DNA of 64,000 bases from Elmis aenea (GCA_947652605.1 OX393579.1:52148970-52212969), one strand, 5' to 3'; counted from the first letter of the stretch, positions 12,651-24,743 are shown. Numbers and translations are program-made. Notes: generated from the letters alone by a model not told the origin.

Positions 12651-12896
12651 TACAAACAAAATTTGTGATATGCTTGTATGCGGCAAAAAATTGTGGCGGC
12701 GAAGAATTGTGGCGGTGAAGAATTGTGTAGGAGAAGAATTGTGGGCGAAGAATTGTGGGCGAAGAATTGTGGGTACAAACAAAATTTGTGATATGCTTGT
12801 ATGCGGCAAAAAATTGTGGCGGCGAAGAATTGTGGCGGTGAAGAATTGTGTAGGAGAAGAATTGTGGGCGAAGAATTGTGGGCGAAAAATTGTGGG
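12651..12896 (+). repeat. 123-bp direct duplication inside the array
   Basis: 12651-12773 and 12774-12896 are nearly identical, apparently only one or two differences. Each contains the inner-arm sequence plus eight or nine minisatellite units. This indicates recent unequal exchange or slippage in the right arm only. Confidence 0.85.
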
Positions 12897-13076
12897 CGAA
12901 GAATTGTGGAGGCGAAGAATTGTTGGCGAAGAATTGTGGGCGAAGAATTGTGGGCAGAGAATTGTGGGCGAAGAATTGTGGGCGAAGAATTGTGGGCGAA
13001 GAATTGTGGGCGAAGAATTGTGGGCGAAGAATTGTGGGCGAAGAATTGTGGGCGAAGAATTGTGGGCGAAGAATGT
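12688..13076 (+). repeat. 14-bp minisatellite array
   Basis: Unit GGGCGAAGAATTGT, nearly homogeneous from 12960 to 13070. Because 14 is not a multiple of 3 and no unit makes a stop, all three plus frames and one minus frame stay open with a 14-residue peptide period. Those frames are artefacts of the repeat. Confidence 0.92.
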
Positions 13077-13079
13077 TCC

Positions 13080-16000
13080 GAACACGGAGAGACTTAACCC
13101 TTCGTCAGGCGCAATAGTACAAGATTTAGTTTGGGCACAACGTATCTAGTAGATACATTGCTTAATTATCTATAACTATAATCACTATTTATGTATTTAC
13201 AAAAAACGTACTTAATCTTAATAATGTAAATAAAACTCTTTTTGGAAGTTTTTGAGTTGACACATTTTAATAATATTTCAAAAACTAAAAGAATACAAAT
13301 ATTAGTCCAGAGAATATTTAAAATTTGTTAGTTATTTACACCCATACTCATTAGCTTCATAACCATTCATTTCAGCATGAAAGCAGGAGGTTTTGCAATC
13401 GATAAAAACAAGAAAAATGTTCCTTACAAAGTAGGCAACAATATAATATCTGCTATATATTTTTATATATCAGGTAGAGATGCGCAAGCTATAACAAGCG
13501 AAACTGTTCTGACAAGTCAGTTAAGGTACAGACAGAGATTAGCTGAATGCATGAGCTTTAATAGAAATAGCTAATGAGGTACAGTGCAACGTATCTCACA
13601 TATTATTTTCAATAAAAACAGTAAAAAAAACGTTTTTCGTAAGTTTAATGTTTTGTTAAAAATTGCCTGCACCTACTATTTATTGGGGGTTTTCTGCAAT
13701 TTTAATACCTTAACACTTTTACAGGTTTGTAAACAATAATCAACCTAAAAGACTTTAAAACCGCTTGTACTTTTCTGTTCGTCTACTTAAAGCAGAGCAT
13801 AAACGTCCGCCACTAGATATGCTGGGAGACCAGAAGTTGCAATCATGTTGGACAGTTCATTTGCGGATTTTGCGATGGCTCATTTCGAAACTGATAGACG
13901 TATCTGGTGCTTTTGTCAAAATAATTGCGGACATACGTTTTTGTAGACATGAACACGTTAAACGTTTTGACTTGGAAACAGGAAACATGCCACTATGAGA
14001 GAGATGAAGTAACATCTGTTCAAGATGGTGTTCCACAACAAACCTGTCCCAAGACAAATTTGTTTAAATGTTAGCGTATTTAAAAGAAGACGTAGATAAT
14101 TTAAAGCGACATTATGTGTTTTTACTTTCATTTAAACACGATGTATTTTGTCCCTTATACCTCTAAATGGTTTTAAAAAAAAATACGTTCATTTCAGTTG
14201 ATTTAAAATTCCACAAATGCTTAAATTGTGTTTAAATATTAGCGTGACGTATATTCTTCGTAAACCTCGATTGAACGATAACCATGCATGACACTGTACA
14301 TCCAAGTAAACGAAGACGCTTGTCCAATGACCTTATCAAGGCAAATAAAAATTAAGTGCGCTATCTGAAGAAATTTGCACTAATAATTAAAAAACCGCTC
14401 CATGAATTGTTATAAAAACACAATGCTAATTGTTTAACAAGAATAAAATGTTAATTAAGGTCTCCTTGTCAGGAAAATTAAAAATGAAAACCTATTTGAA
14501 AAGCAAAAACATTGGAACATAAATTTTTTTAATGGTATGTAAAATATATTTTAAAATTCAAAATTATCTCATTACATTTAAATCTGTCGCCAACATTAGC
14601 TTTCTAGATAGTTTAATCAACCCGGGCAGGCACACTACCACCAGCATTCCGTATTAATCTACCTATTATTATTTTGCACACTGTTTGTGTATGTTTGCAT
14701 CATGATAAATAATTAACCAACCAGATTAAACCGATGTAATACCTATAGCAACTCGCATTGTTTGGAAACGTACTTAATGCCTTTATCCTGGCTTTAAGGA
14801 CAATTTTATTTACAACGAAACACGTACGAAAATTAAAGCAATTGTGAAAATCCATTAAATTTAATATAAAGTTAGTTGCTGTCAAATAATTCCAATGCCG
14901 AGCTTAAACGGCCCATTTCAGTTTAAATCGGATCAATAGGAGGATATAATTGCATTAATGAACGAAATCCCATAATACTATACGTCATGTGTGACACAAA
15001 AGCTGCTAAATTTGTTTATAAATAAAGGACGAACTGTTGGGAGCGTTTTAAAATCCCATCACACGCTTGAACTCTTACGGTTTGAGTGATTTTGAAAAAC
15101 AAATTGGCGCTGACACGATAAAACTTCGTCGAAGTGACGTGATGTTTATTTGACTTAGTCGAAATATTTCTTTCAGAATTTATCGAGTGAAATAAATTAC
15201 ACTTAAGCCCTATAATTCGTTGTAAAACAACATAGAATTAATTTAAAAACATACTAACAGTTCACATAATTTATGGACAGTTTTCGGCCAGAGATATAAT
15301 GCGAAAACAAGCGAAATTTCAATCGATAGGCAAACAAAAACTTAATTTTCCAATTATTTCAAAAATCAAACTGTTTTTTGAAAACCTATATTCGTCCACG
15401 GGTTCTCTAGTTATTAAACATGGAATATGCACCAAATGAGAGGTAATTCTTTGCGCAAAAACATTATTACGCTTTAAAGGTTATTCTGCGCTCGTCTAAC
15501 AGACCCGTTCGGTACGAGCGCGCAGCGCGAGTAGTACGAATACTGATTTATTCGGTTTTAAAGAGCAAAAACGAGAGTTGTAAATAAAAATTTGAGCCAA
15601 TCGATTGTTCATCGACCCGCTTAGTTATAATCGATATATCTCGGGAACATAGAGACATCGAACGTGCACCAAACGAAAAAGAATTTTACGCGCAAAGAGA
15701 ATTCTACGCGCAAGGCGGGGTCTAGCGGTAAAGGAGCTTCGAAGGGGCTTTGGAATCGCTAGTTATTAAACAAGAGACAGACAGGCAAAAAATCTGAGTA
15801 TCAGGTGGCATTAGTGTCTTAAACGATAATCAACAATACAATTTTTTTAATTTTACTTGTTTAAAACGAAGCGTAAGAGTAGTAAACATAGTTTGTAAAA
15901 TTAATAATGAAAAAGAAAAAGTCAAACTTATTTCAAAGTTTTCTTAAAACTCTTAAAAAGCAAAAAATGCAAAATTAAATTACGTTAGTATGTTGTACGA

Positions 16001-17283
16001 ATAAGTTTTTGATTTAATGTCAGTCATTCACAATTATACGTTTTACATAGAAAATCCTGTTAATTAAATTTAAATGTATGTCAGTGCAACATGGATTTCC
16101 GCCACATTACGCTGTGCGCAGCTCAAAAGAAACTTGCATAAACAGTTCTGAACTTGAGCAAACGAATCGGCACGACAAAGATCATAACTGGGAAGTTTTA
16201 AAGAAAAACGAAAATAACGTCAAAGTTGCACTGGAAAATAAAAATTCAGTAAAGAAAAGGTTTTCGAGTTAGATGATTTATAAAACGAAAAGGAATCGGC
16301 AGAGGATTTAAAGATATCTCTCGATTCATTTCATTTACACGTTAATTTATAAAAGTGGAAGTCTTAAAAATGCGTCCCTTTATAAAATAAAGTTTGTTTA
16401 TCACAGTAAAGGAAAATAAGTACAGTTGAATGTTGTTTCTAAACATTCGTTGGTGTTGTTAGCTTGGCATTATTAATTAAAATCCTACTGTTCTAAAAAT
16501 GCAACTGGATAACACAAATTTGACTTCTATTCCAAAAAATTAAGTGATTTATTACTAAAGAACTTTTAAAATTACCGGCAAAGTTCACAAAGTGCATTCA
16601 TTTGTCGAAAATACTGCGAGATAGTTTCCAAGTATCGCACTGCTTTATTAGCCAAAAAAGACTGATGTACCGGTCTTATAGTGCAAAACTTTCTTGGATT
16701 GTTTTTGGCCAATAAATTTCAATTTAAAAGCTGCCACTATAATTTCAAAACTTAATAAGTTATTGACGTATTTGTGTGAATTTTAAGAACAACTGCATAA
16801 GACTATAATAGACCGATTTTATTGGATCACGTGAAACATTTCACCTTGATCAATAATGTTGCAAAGTTAAAAAAAAACTTATTGGGTCCATAACAGAAAA
16901 AATGCAAGGAAATGCTACATAAGCAGGGTCGGAGCCTCTAGGCAAAGAAAATTTTGTCGCCCCTACCCATAGTCAACTATGATTGCCTTTTAAAAACAGT
17001 TGTTTGGCTTATATCTCAAGTCAAGTGTGCCATGATGTTTTAAATATTTTTTTCTTATTCTACTGAAAAATATCTACAGAAATGAATTCCAATTTGAATT
17101 TTAAAACAGGTGGATATGGCCTTTAACAAATATTTAAAAACGCTGGAGGTGTAGGTCAAATGTCAAAATGGCATTAAATTTGTTTTTAAAATCTACCCAA
17201 ATTTGCTAATTTAACCGACTATGTAACTCTTATGATAACCCAGTTACCCATACAATACATGTAGATTATCGTCATCCTGTATA
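13080..17283. other. Intronic DNA without recognised genes
   Basis: Open frames of 60-77 codons near 13380, 13765 and 16078 match no family and lack splice context. 15395-15790 is GC-richer and contains a diverged tandem pair around ATATGCACCAAATGAG and CGTGCACCAAACGAA. A CAGGGTCGGAGCC motif at 16925 may be a hAT end. Confidence 0.45.
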
Positions 17284-17996
17284 CAGGGTGTCCCAGATTA
17301 CATTTCCAGCATGGGGATCTCGTTTATTATAAGAGATACAGGTTTGTTTAAAGCAGATTAATTATTCCTAAGTATGAGAGGAGCCACAATTTTTAAAAGT
17401 ACAAAATTCCTTGTGCTTCAGATGTTATAGCAAAAAATATGAAAATGTCAAATTTCATTTTTCTTTCATAACTGCTCTGTGTTAATCATTAAATCAATTT
17501 TATTTGTACCTTCTGAAGGTACTTTTTTATGTAGAATGTAACTGTTATGTAAGGTTTTTTTTTATCACTTACCATTTTTGAGATATTACCCCTTTCATTT
17601 TTTCTTATAGGCCGTCAAGAGGAGAACAAAAGCACATCGAATTATTCCAAAGCCAACTTGACAGCCCATAAGAAAAAATGAAGTTAGTGGTAATATCTCA
17701 AAAATGGTAAGTGATAAAAAAAAAAACTAAAATTACAGTTACATTCTACATAAAAAAGTACCTTCAGAAGGTACAAATAAAATTGATTTAACGATAAAGA
17801 CAAAAAAGTTATGAGAGAAAAAAGAAATTCGACATTTCATATATTTTGCTATAACATCTGAAGCACGAGGTTTGTACGTTTAAAAAGAGATTGTGGCGCC
17901 TTTCATACTAAGGAATAATACATTTAAGTTAAGCAAACCTGTATCTCTTATAATAAGCGAGATCCCCATGCTGGAAAAGTAATCTGGGACACCCTG
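17284..17996. mobile_element. Near-perfect palindromic MITE
   Basis: Ends CAGGGTGTCCCAGATTAC and complement, flanked by TA (17282-17283, 17997-17998). Arms of about 335 bp are highly complementary and separated by about 40 bases around 17640. No coding capacity. Transcribed in the host intron it would form a very long hairpin. Confidence 0.88.
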
Positions 17997-17998
17997 TA

Positions 17999-18817
17999 TA
18001 ATAAGCGCACAGGCCTTTTAGGCTCAAGGCTATCGATACTGTTAGATCTGTCAATAATTGAGAAAGGTCAATGATACTATGCTACGTTTAATACTGTTAA
18101 AACATCTAAGTTTTCATCACGAAAAAACAGGCATAAAAATTCGTTGCGTCATATGGGTAATGGTTTCGTAAATATGTTCATGTTGGAATAAAACTTTCAA
18201 TATTTTGTTACATAAGCACGTCACCGTCGGCTTCCGTCTATCAATGTGAAGCTTTCGCATTTTCTATTCTTGTAACTGTGCGCGCTATTGTATTTTCAAA
18301 GAGGCTCTTTAATATATTTGTATGAATATGATAATACTCAATTTGGTGTAATGCTGATAATATGGAGTAAAAAGATTTGCGAACCAATAGCTTTCGTGAA
18401 TAAGACTTCGCGATTTCATCAGCGGTAGTGTTCCGTAGGCACGAGTGCCAGGCTGTAAATACGCCTCTATCGGCGGAGCCATATATCCGGGCTAAGCCTC
18501 CCTCGCCCTGCATCTGCAGATGGAATTAGGTAATATATGGGCATGCGAGGTGTGTGTTTCTCTCCAACAAATTCGTCGAACTTGAGAAATCCGAATTTGT
18601 AAACTTCTGAAGCGCGAACAAAACACGGAAAATTTAAAGGAATCGCTCCAAGTAAACAGCCGACATGCGGGCAACTGTGTTTCATCTGCTTAATTAGGTT
18701 ATTTTGAGCTTAATTGTAATTGCGTTAAATTTGTGAAATTAAACCAATGCGCTCGGGAGCTTACGAGTTTAACTTGTTGAAGGTTTACAGTTTTCAGCTT
18801 ATCCAGCTAAAATATAT
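17999..18817. other. Intronic DNA, GC-richer from 18380 to 18680
   Basis: Three overlapping minus-strand frames of 60-90 codons at 18241-18685 coincide with the GC-richer part. None is recognisable, so they are likely a composition effect. Confidence 0.4.
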
Positions 18818-18946
18818 CTTAATTACGACCTAAAATTTAAATAATCGACTATAAACTTAGAATTTTAAAAGCTCCGTAATTAAAATAATTTAAATCAATT
18901 TGACGTTGGCGTCGCGGCGCCTCCGCCAAAACTCGGAATACGCTTC
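18818..18946 (+). repeat. Direct repeat pair D, left copy
   Basis: About 130 bp clearly similar to 21281-21411, sharing AATAATCGACTATAA, CAATTTGACGTT and GGCGGCGCCTCCGCC-like segments. The pair flanks 2.3 kb holding a LINE tail and two MITEs. Confidence 0.75.
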
Positions 18947-19029
18947 TCTTCTATGTACAAGGTATGCCAATAAATAAAATACAGAGACTTATTTTGTATT
19001 TAAACATTACAATCTGTTTCAAAGTAAAA

Positions 19030-19640
19030 TCTGAGTATCAGCCGAGTTTACTCTTCAGGGCAGGATCGAAAGCAGATCGCCTAACCAAAATTGGCAGAGA
19101 AACACTTTTCTTCGGACCAGAACCCGCAGTTGGTACATCCTATGGAACAGCCAAGCGGTGTCTTATTGACATATTAATACAGGTGCATAATGCTCATTGG
19201 AAAAAAGCTGCAGCACAAACCCATTCTAAGGCTATCCTGTCAATGGTCTGCAAAGAAAAGACAGAAGAAATGCTCAAGATGAGCAGAGCAGACATCAGAG
19301 CAACCACAGGACTCGTCACAGGACACTGTGGGCTTAACAAACTTCTACATAATAGGGCTCTCAGAGACCGATATATGCCGAGGATGCGGTGAAGAAGAAG
19401 AAAGTCCTCTTCACTTAATATGCCAGTGAGAAAGATTCACACACTATCGGAGCAGACTTCTAGGGATGGAAAAAGCCAACCAATAAGAGTTGAGAAAAAC
19501 ACCCTTAAAGAAAATCCTGGAATTTTTCAAAAGCAGAGGACTCCTTTAAGGGGCTATCACCAGAGGGTACAATAGGCCAATAGGTTGCAGTACAGAAACC
19601 CAAAAGGGGACCACCTCCGCAGAAATAATAAAATAATATC
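19030..19640 (+). pseudogene. LINE 3' end: RNase H tail and zinc-knuckle region
   Basis: A frame through 19392 reads GSKADRLTKIGRETLFFG, then PEPAVGTSYGTAKRCL and later RATTGLVTGHCGLNKLLHN. This is the end of the RNase H domain plus the C-terminal region of I/R1-like insect LINEs. A frameshift near 19370 moves to a frame with ICRGCGEEEESPLHLICQ, a C-x2-C...H-x4-C-like knuckle, interrupted by TGA, ending at TAA 19547-19549. A 3'UTR and AATAATAAAATAAT tail follow. It is 5'-truncated and dead. Confidence 0.78.
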
Positions 19641-20024
19641 TTGCGAGATGTACAAAATTAAAAAAAGTTTAGTAATATCTTTATGTATTATTCAATATTT
19701 TTAACATCACGCTTAGGTTAATATACAAAATCACATTGTGTATTTGTTTGCGACATATATGTATAGCGCAATAAATAAATGTAATCAACTAAATAAAAAT
19801 AATTCCCTTACCACACTATTAATCCAATTTTAAAATTATCCATACAAAATACTAACCATTATCCATACAAAATACTAACCATACAAACTAAATTAATTTA
19901 GTAAACCAAATATAAGATTAAAAAAACTGTTGTGCAACATATGTAAAAATCGGACCAAAACGTATCAAGAATATAAAAAAGTACCATACATTTTTTAACT
20001 AAAAATAGAGTGTACAAAGTTATA

Positions 20025-20649
20025 CAGGGTGTGTAAAAATTGGCGGAAGGGCTACACGGGGCGATGTTCTTCGTAAAATTCTAAGTCGAAAATCTTAATA
20101 CGAAAATGTTGTACCACGCTTGCTGTGTCTGCAAGAGGTCCTCAAAGCTTTGACACTTAGTCCTTTAATAGGCGTTATTTTTTAATACTTGCAAATGAAA
20201 AAGCTGCAATTTGGAATAAAAATAGATTTCGAATAGTATTTTTTCCTAGATATTGTGTTCTTCCTTTCAAAAATTGGTGTTGAAAATATGTAAATCACTG
20301 ATTTTAATGACAGTAATACATATGGCAACATTGTCCTTAGCTGTCATCTCTGTTTTTCTCGTAATTATTTCTTGTTTGTGTTTTACGATACCCAAAAGTT
20401 TGCAGCTATGTTTACGAACTGAAGGCTTTTAGTTCGAACAAAAATTGTAAATACCTAAGTAAAAATTGCTGATAAAAAAATTTCCAAACGCAAATCAATG
20501 TATGCAATGTTGCCAATTTTTTTTCTCTTCAAATGGTTCCTGAGGCCATAGGAAGCATGGTACAACATTTTCGTATTAAGATTTTCGACTTAGAATTTTA
20601 CGAAGAACATCGCTCCGTGTAGCCCTTCCGCCAATTTTTACACACCCTG
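20025..20649 (+). mobile_element. TA-flanked MITE, family M2, copy 1
   Basis: Inverted ends CAGGGTGTGTAAAAATTGGC and complement, with TA at 20023-20024 and 20650-20651. The second copy is 55665-56416 in opposite orientation. Both carry a hydrophobic frame beginning MATLSLAVISVFLVII (here from 20322), discussed as a finding. Confidence 0.85.
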
Positions 20650-20935
20650 TATAGTGGCAATTTTTAAACAAATACCCGTTAAATACATTTTACTTGTGAA
20701 CATGCGCAGTACGATTTTCTACAATAACTTTCCTAAAATAGTAGAAAACGGCTGTAACTTGGTAAAATCCCATACGATTTAACACCTTATGGTTACAGCA
20801 TTGCTTTTAATAAAGCTAGGTTTAATTTTTAAGGTGTTTAACAAATCAGGATTTGGTGAAAACCAAAATTACGGAATAAATCTGTTGATCATTCGCATCG
20901 GTAGGTTAGGATCGGTGACAATCTTCACCTTTATT

Positions 20936-21107
20936 CATGGGTGTCCACAGAAATTTCCAGGGGGTGGCAAAGCGTATAGACAAATAATACATATATATTT
21001 TAATTTAATTTTTTATTTTTATGATTTGTTTTTACAACTACTATTTTTTACTCGATCCCAGGGGGGAGGGCAAGTGTCCCATTTTCTCCCCCCTGCGGAC
21101 GCCCATG
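20936..21107. mobile_element. hAT-type MITE
   Basis: Ends CATGGGTGTCCACAG and complement of CATGGGCGTCCGCAGG. Flanks CCTTTATT (20928-20935) and CCTTTACT (21108-21115) are a 7/8-matching 8-bp duplication. 172 bp with an AT-rich core. Confidence 0.75.
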
Positions 21108-21280
21108 CCTTTACTTGTGGCAATTGTTTCTAAGAACATACAATTACACAAATGATTGTAAAATCGCACATTCAAGATAATGAGTTAAACTTGCATTGGA
21201 TGTTGTGGATGAAGCTTTTGGCTCGTTTTTGCAATGTTGCCACTTTTCGAGTCTCATTATATTCCTGACACACCTCGTAC

Positions 21281-21411
21281 CTTAATTACAGCCTAAAATT
21301 AAAATAATCGACTATAATCTTAGAATTTTACAAGCCCCGCAATTAAAATAATTTAAATCAATTTGACGTTAGCGTGGCGGCGCCTCCGCCAGAGCTCTGG
21401 GAAGACGCTTC
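21281..21411 (+). repeat. Direct repeat pair D, right copy
   Basis: Matches 18818-18946 in the same orientation at roughly 85-90% by eye. Confidence 0.75.
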
Positions 21412-22096
21412 GATGTATTCCGCGAGGGAAACAAGCGAAATTCTTATTAAATACAACAAAACTTAAAAGCTTAGGCATCCAAAGCCTTTAGTTAATGTTA
21501 ATTTTAACACGCACTTCCTTGCCCGCGTTACAAGTTATACCACCTGTAATAAAATTATCGTTCGCCTCCCGCGCAAAACTTTTCGCTCTAATTTCGTCCC
21601 ACTTTTACAACGAAAATGCGTACGGCGGATTAAATTCTACAATGTTATTTTAGTGGAAGATTTATGCACCGGCTTACTTTAGTTATTTTGTTCGTAAGCA
21701 ACGCTAACTTGATCGGCGTCCTTAATTGAAATTTGGCGTGTGTTTTCTCTGCATATTACGCTGACGGAAATGAACTACTGACTCCTGGCTGCTACACTCG
21801 ACGATGCCATGTCACTTTAATAACATCACAACTTTGTAATTATCTTGTGCAAAAATTTCACTTCCTTACCTTTTTATAGCATGAGAACGTCTAATTAACA
21901 ATCCTGAATTACCCATTCTACTTACATCGCCCTAAAAAAGAAACTGATTACTTATGCCCCGCGAAATTTTGGTAATAAGATTTTCAACGCGCTTGCTTAG
22001 ATGTAAACTAAACTGTTTAAATCACACAAGCGATTCTTTTTAATATTATTGTATACAAATTTAAGCCAAAACTCACCCATCTTAATATTAATTACA
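21412..22096. other. Intronic DNA, no gene
   Basis: Nothing recognisable; moderately AT-rich and no repeated ends seen. Confidence 0.4.
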
Positions 22097-22305
22097 GATC
22101 GCCAGGAAAGAAGATCAACCGACAAATTAGCAGCAATACAAGTATTATATAAAAAAAGGGTTTAGCTACTACCAATGTTATACAATCCTGGAGATGATGT
22201 AACTGTGGACGAGTAACTGGTTGGCTTCAGAGGACACTGTCCATTCAAACAATATATTTCATGCAAACCAGCTAAAGAGGGAATTAAATTTGGGACTCTC
22301 GGTAA
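22097..22305 (+). pseudogene. piggyBac transposase relic, left part
   Basis: One frame, with two in-frame stops, reads DRQERRSTDKLAAIQVLY, then MLYNPGDDVTVDE, stop, LVGFRGHCPFKQYISCKPAK. This is the first catalytic-Asp region of the DDE_Tnp_1_7 (piggyBac) fold: the VTVDE aspartate followed by the FRGxCPF signature. It is cut at 22306 by a TA-target element and resumes at 23513. Confidence 0.8.
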
Positions 22306-22307
22306 TA

Positions 22308-23510
22308 CAGGGTTAGCCAATAGGTATGACGAAGTTTAAGTAGGCTATAGAAAAAAACATAGGTAACAGAAACTTTATAAAAGTCGAAAAGATCTTTGAG
22401 AATCTTTGCAATTTATAAAGCTATAGTGCATTTTTCTTTAAACCAACGAATTTTCGCAGTACAGACGTTTTTCGAAACTCGTAGCATTGTAGAAAAGCAA
22501 AGAATGTTTTGGCGTGAATTCCAAGTTCCAAGACACGAAAAAATACCCACAGACAAAACTCTTTTAAGATGAATACGCGACTTTCGTGCTCGCGGAAGTG
22601 TTGTTTCAAAATTTTCGGGTACTACTCGTTCAGTTAGTTCTCCTGAGAACATTGAACGTGCAAGAATTGCTGTCGAACAGAGTCCGACCCGTTCAGCTAA
22701 AAGATAAGATAAGAGAGCACGTGTAAAATTTTGTGAACATTTTCTAGGAATGTTCAATGCCAATGAAAATCTATTGACTGAACATGATGACCGATGAGGA
22801 CCAGTTTCATTAGATCGATACGTGAGTAAGAAAAACTTCAGATACTGGGCTCCAAAATCCTTTGAGTTTGCATAAAAAACATCTACACAGTCCCAAAGTT
22901 ACCGTTTGGTGTGGAGTCACCACATCAGGAACTATTGGTCCTTATTTTTTTGAACTGGATAATCAGACAGTAACGGTTTCCTCTGATTGGTACGTGGATA
23001 TGCTGCGAAACTTCCTCATGCCTGAAGTAATAAGACTCGGTTTAAACAATGTAATAACAAGACGGTGCTACGGCCCATACAGCTCTTCAGTCGATGAACA
23101 CTGTGCGAAAATTTTTCCGGAAAGACATCTCACAATTCGGTAACATTCAATGCCCTACAAGATCACCAGACCTGAGTGCCCCTGACTTTTATTTATGGGG
23201 CTATTTTAAGTCTAGAGTGTACAGGGATAAACCACGCACACTTCAAGAACTGAAACTTGCAATTGAACGTGAAGTAAGGGACATCAATCGCGATGTATTG
23301 CATCGTGTGATGTTGAATTTTGTTACGAGATTACGTCTATGTATTAATTCTCATGGGAATCATTTGAACAAAATTATTTACAAACACTAGGTGTACGTAG
23401 TAAAATTGCATAATTTAAGCTATTAAATTTAGTTTTTGAACGTGTGACTGGTTTTTGTTTGTTCGTTTTATTGCCTACTAAAACCTCGTTACACCTATTG
23501 GCTGACCCTG
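22308..23510 (+). mobile_element. DD41D-type mariner-like element, copy 1
   Basis: Inverted ends CAGGGTTAGCCAATAGG and complement of CAGGGTCAGCCAATAGG, flanked by TA (22306-22307, 23511-23512). 1203 bp, inserted inside the piggyBac relic. It is the same family and orientation as 60758-62071 but has lost about 105 bp internally near 22702. Confidence 0.9.
22423..23390 (+). pseudogene. Mariner-like transposase pseudogene
   Basis: Homologous throughout to the copy at 60879-61962: N-terminal helix-turn-helix region (FAVQTFFETRSIV...), then the DDE domain (KVTVWCGVTTSGTIGPYFF) and C-terminus (NHLNKIIYKH). The start codon is ATA, stops and frameshifts occur throughout, and the segment between the DNA-binding and catalytic halves is deleted. 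Non-functional. Confidence 0.85.
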
Positions 23511-23512
23511 TA

Positions 23513-23665
23513 GTTCCAAATCTTTAGTTCCAAAAGCACAAATGTATACCGGAAATTAATCTAATGAAAATAAATTGGGGAATACGTGTTATGGATCTAA
23601 TTCATGACTTCAAAGGACAAAACGTTGCCCGTGATCATTTTTTAACGCTGGGGCAAATACTTAAA
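23513..23665 (+). pseudogene. piggyBac transposase relic, right part
   Basis: Continues the relic of 22097-22305 after the inserted element: MYTGN, then after a frameshift GIRVMDLIHDFKGQNVARDH, corresponding to the second catalytic Asp region (NVTCDNFF in active members). Ends in an A tract near 23670. Confidence 0.7.
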
Positions 23666-24743
23666 AAAAAAAAAGTCAAAATGATATAATATATAGTATA
23701 ATAAGCCGTGGTACGCCATCATTTTTTAAATTTTTTCTACAACATCGCGTCACTATGACCTGAAGAATTTCAAAAAAGTAGTATAATGGAGGGAAACAGC
23801 AGAGTTACAAGCGTCCATGCAATCCAAAATGATAATAAATGCATTTAAATATTACAATTAATCTTCAATGAAATTACACTTTCGTTATTGTTGTCAAACA
23901 AAAATTAAATGCCAGTGATTCATTTACCTACTTATTGGTACTGTTAATGTAAATGAAAAAGTTTAATAAAAATGCAAACGGTAAAGAAAATTAATTCATA
24001 AACTATCCGAAGCGAACATAACAGGAAAATTTGCCAAATTTATAAGGCCAAGCTAACCTTCAATATCAAACGTTATAAGAATCTACGCAGTTGTCTGAAA
24101 TGATTCAAAATATAGTCATAGATTACCGAATGGATGCTTCGCTTCGAATTACATAATAGTCGAGTAAAATATGATTAATTTAACGGAAAATATACCGCGG
24201 TAATACTTCTCAAAGCTTTGTAGCACGATTAAATTCAAACTACAGTTAAGAGAATGCCCCGAGCTACGGAAGTTTATGGTTTACTAACAACCAAACCAGT
24301 AAGGAAATAAAATCCGATATCATATTTGATTAAGTGTATCAAATTTTTATTCCCTAATACTGTTTTACCGATCCATTATACCTCGGATACACGACATATA
24401 CGGATATACTTCCTCCAAAATAAAACACCGGCACACATGAAAACTTCAAAGCGGTTTTGTTATATAGGCGTTGTTCAGAAGTCATTAATCATTTATAATA
24501 TTTCTTTGTCTGCGCAAGCTGAATAGAAATATCAAATCCATTGGAAGTTTGCTCGTATATTGCTCGATTTTAAATTTTAATATCGATTTTTCGTTTTATT
24601 TCGTCAGTTATTTATTGTTAGCAATATACTAAAAGGAGGAGTTTTAATATTCATACAAGCCTTATTTAAAAAAAAAATCTACCCTCAACATTTTATATTT
24701 TAAATAATGTTAAACACAGTACTTGGAGTATTAAAGTATATTA
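23666..24743. other. AT-rich intronic DNA, no gene
   Basis: Nothing recognisable; one 66-codon frame at 24326 without family match. Confidence 0.45.

Larger units (their letters stand above)
12257..13079. mobile_element. Foldback element with minisatellite arms
   Basis: A left arm (12257-12400) and right arm (from about 12631) are complementary. Both run from an AT-rich inner part through GATATGCTTGTATGCGGC into arrays of a 14-bp unit GGGCGAAGAATTGT, ending near GGAACAT / ATGTTCC. The arms enclose a loop of about 230 bp. The left arm carries about six units, the right roughly two dozen. The architecture resembles Drosophila FB foldback elements; no transposase and no clear target duplication were seen. 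Confidence 0.7.

Noticed and set aside
12670..13149. Overlapping 79-174-codon frames with VGEELWAKNCGRRI-type peptide repeats
   Set aside because: They arise in every frame of a 14-bp minisatellite lacking stops and have no independent coding evidence.
16925..17281. Possible element from CAGGGTCGGAGCC to ATCCTG before TA
   Set aside because: The two ends are not complementary; may be two unrelated fragments.
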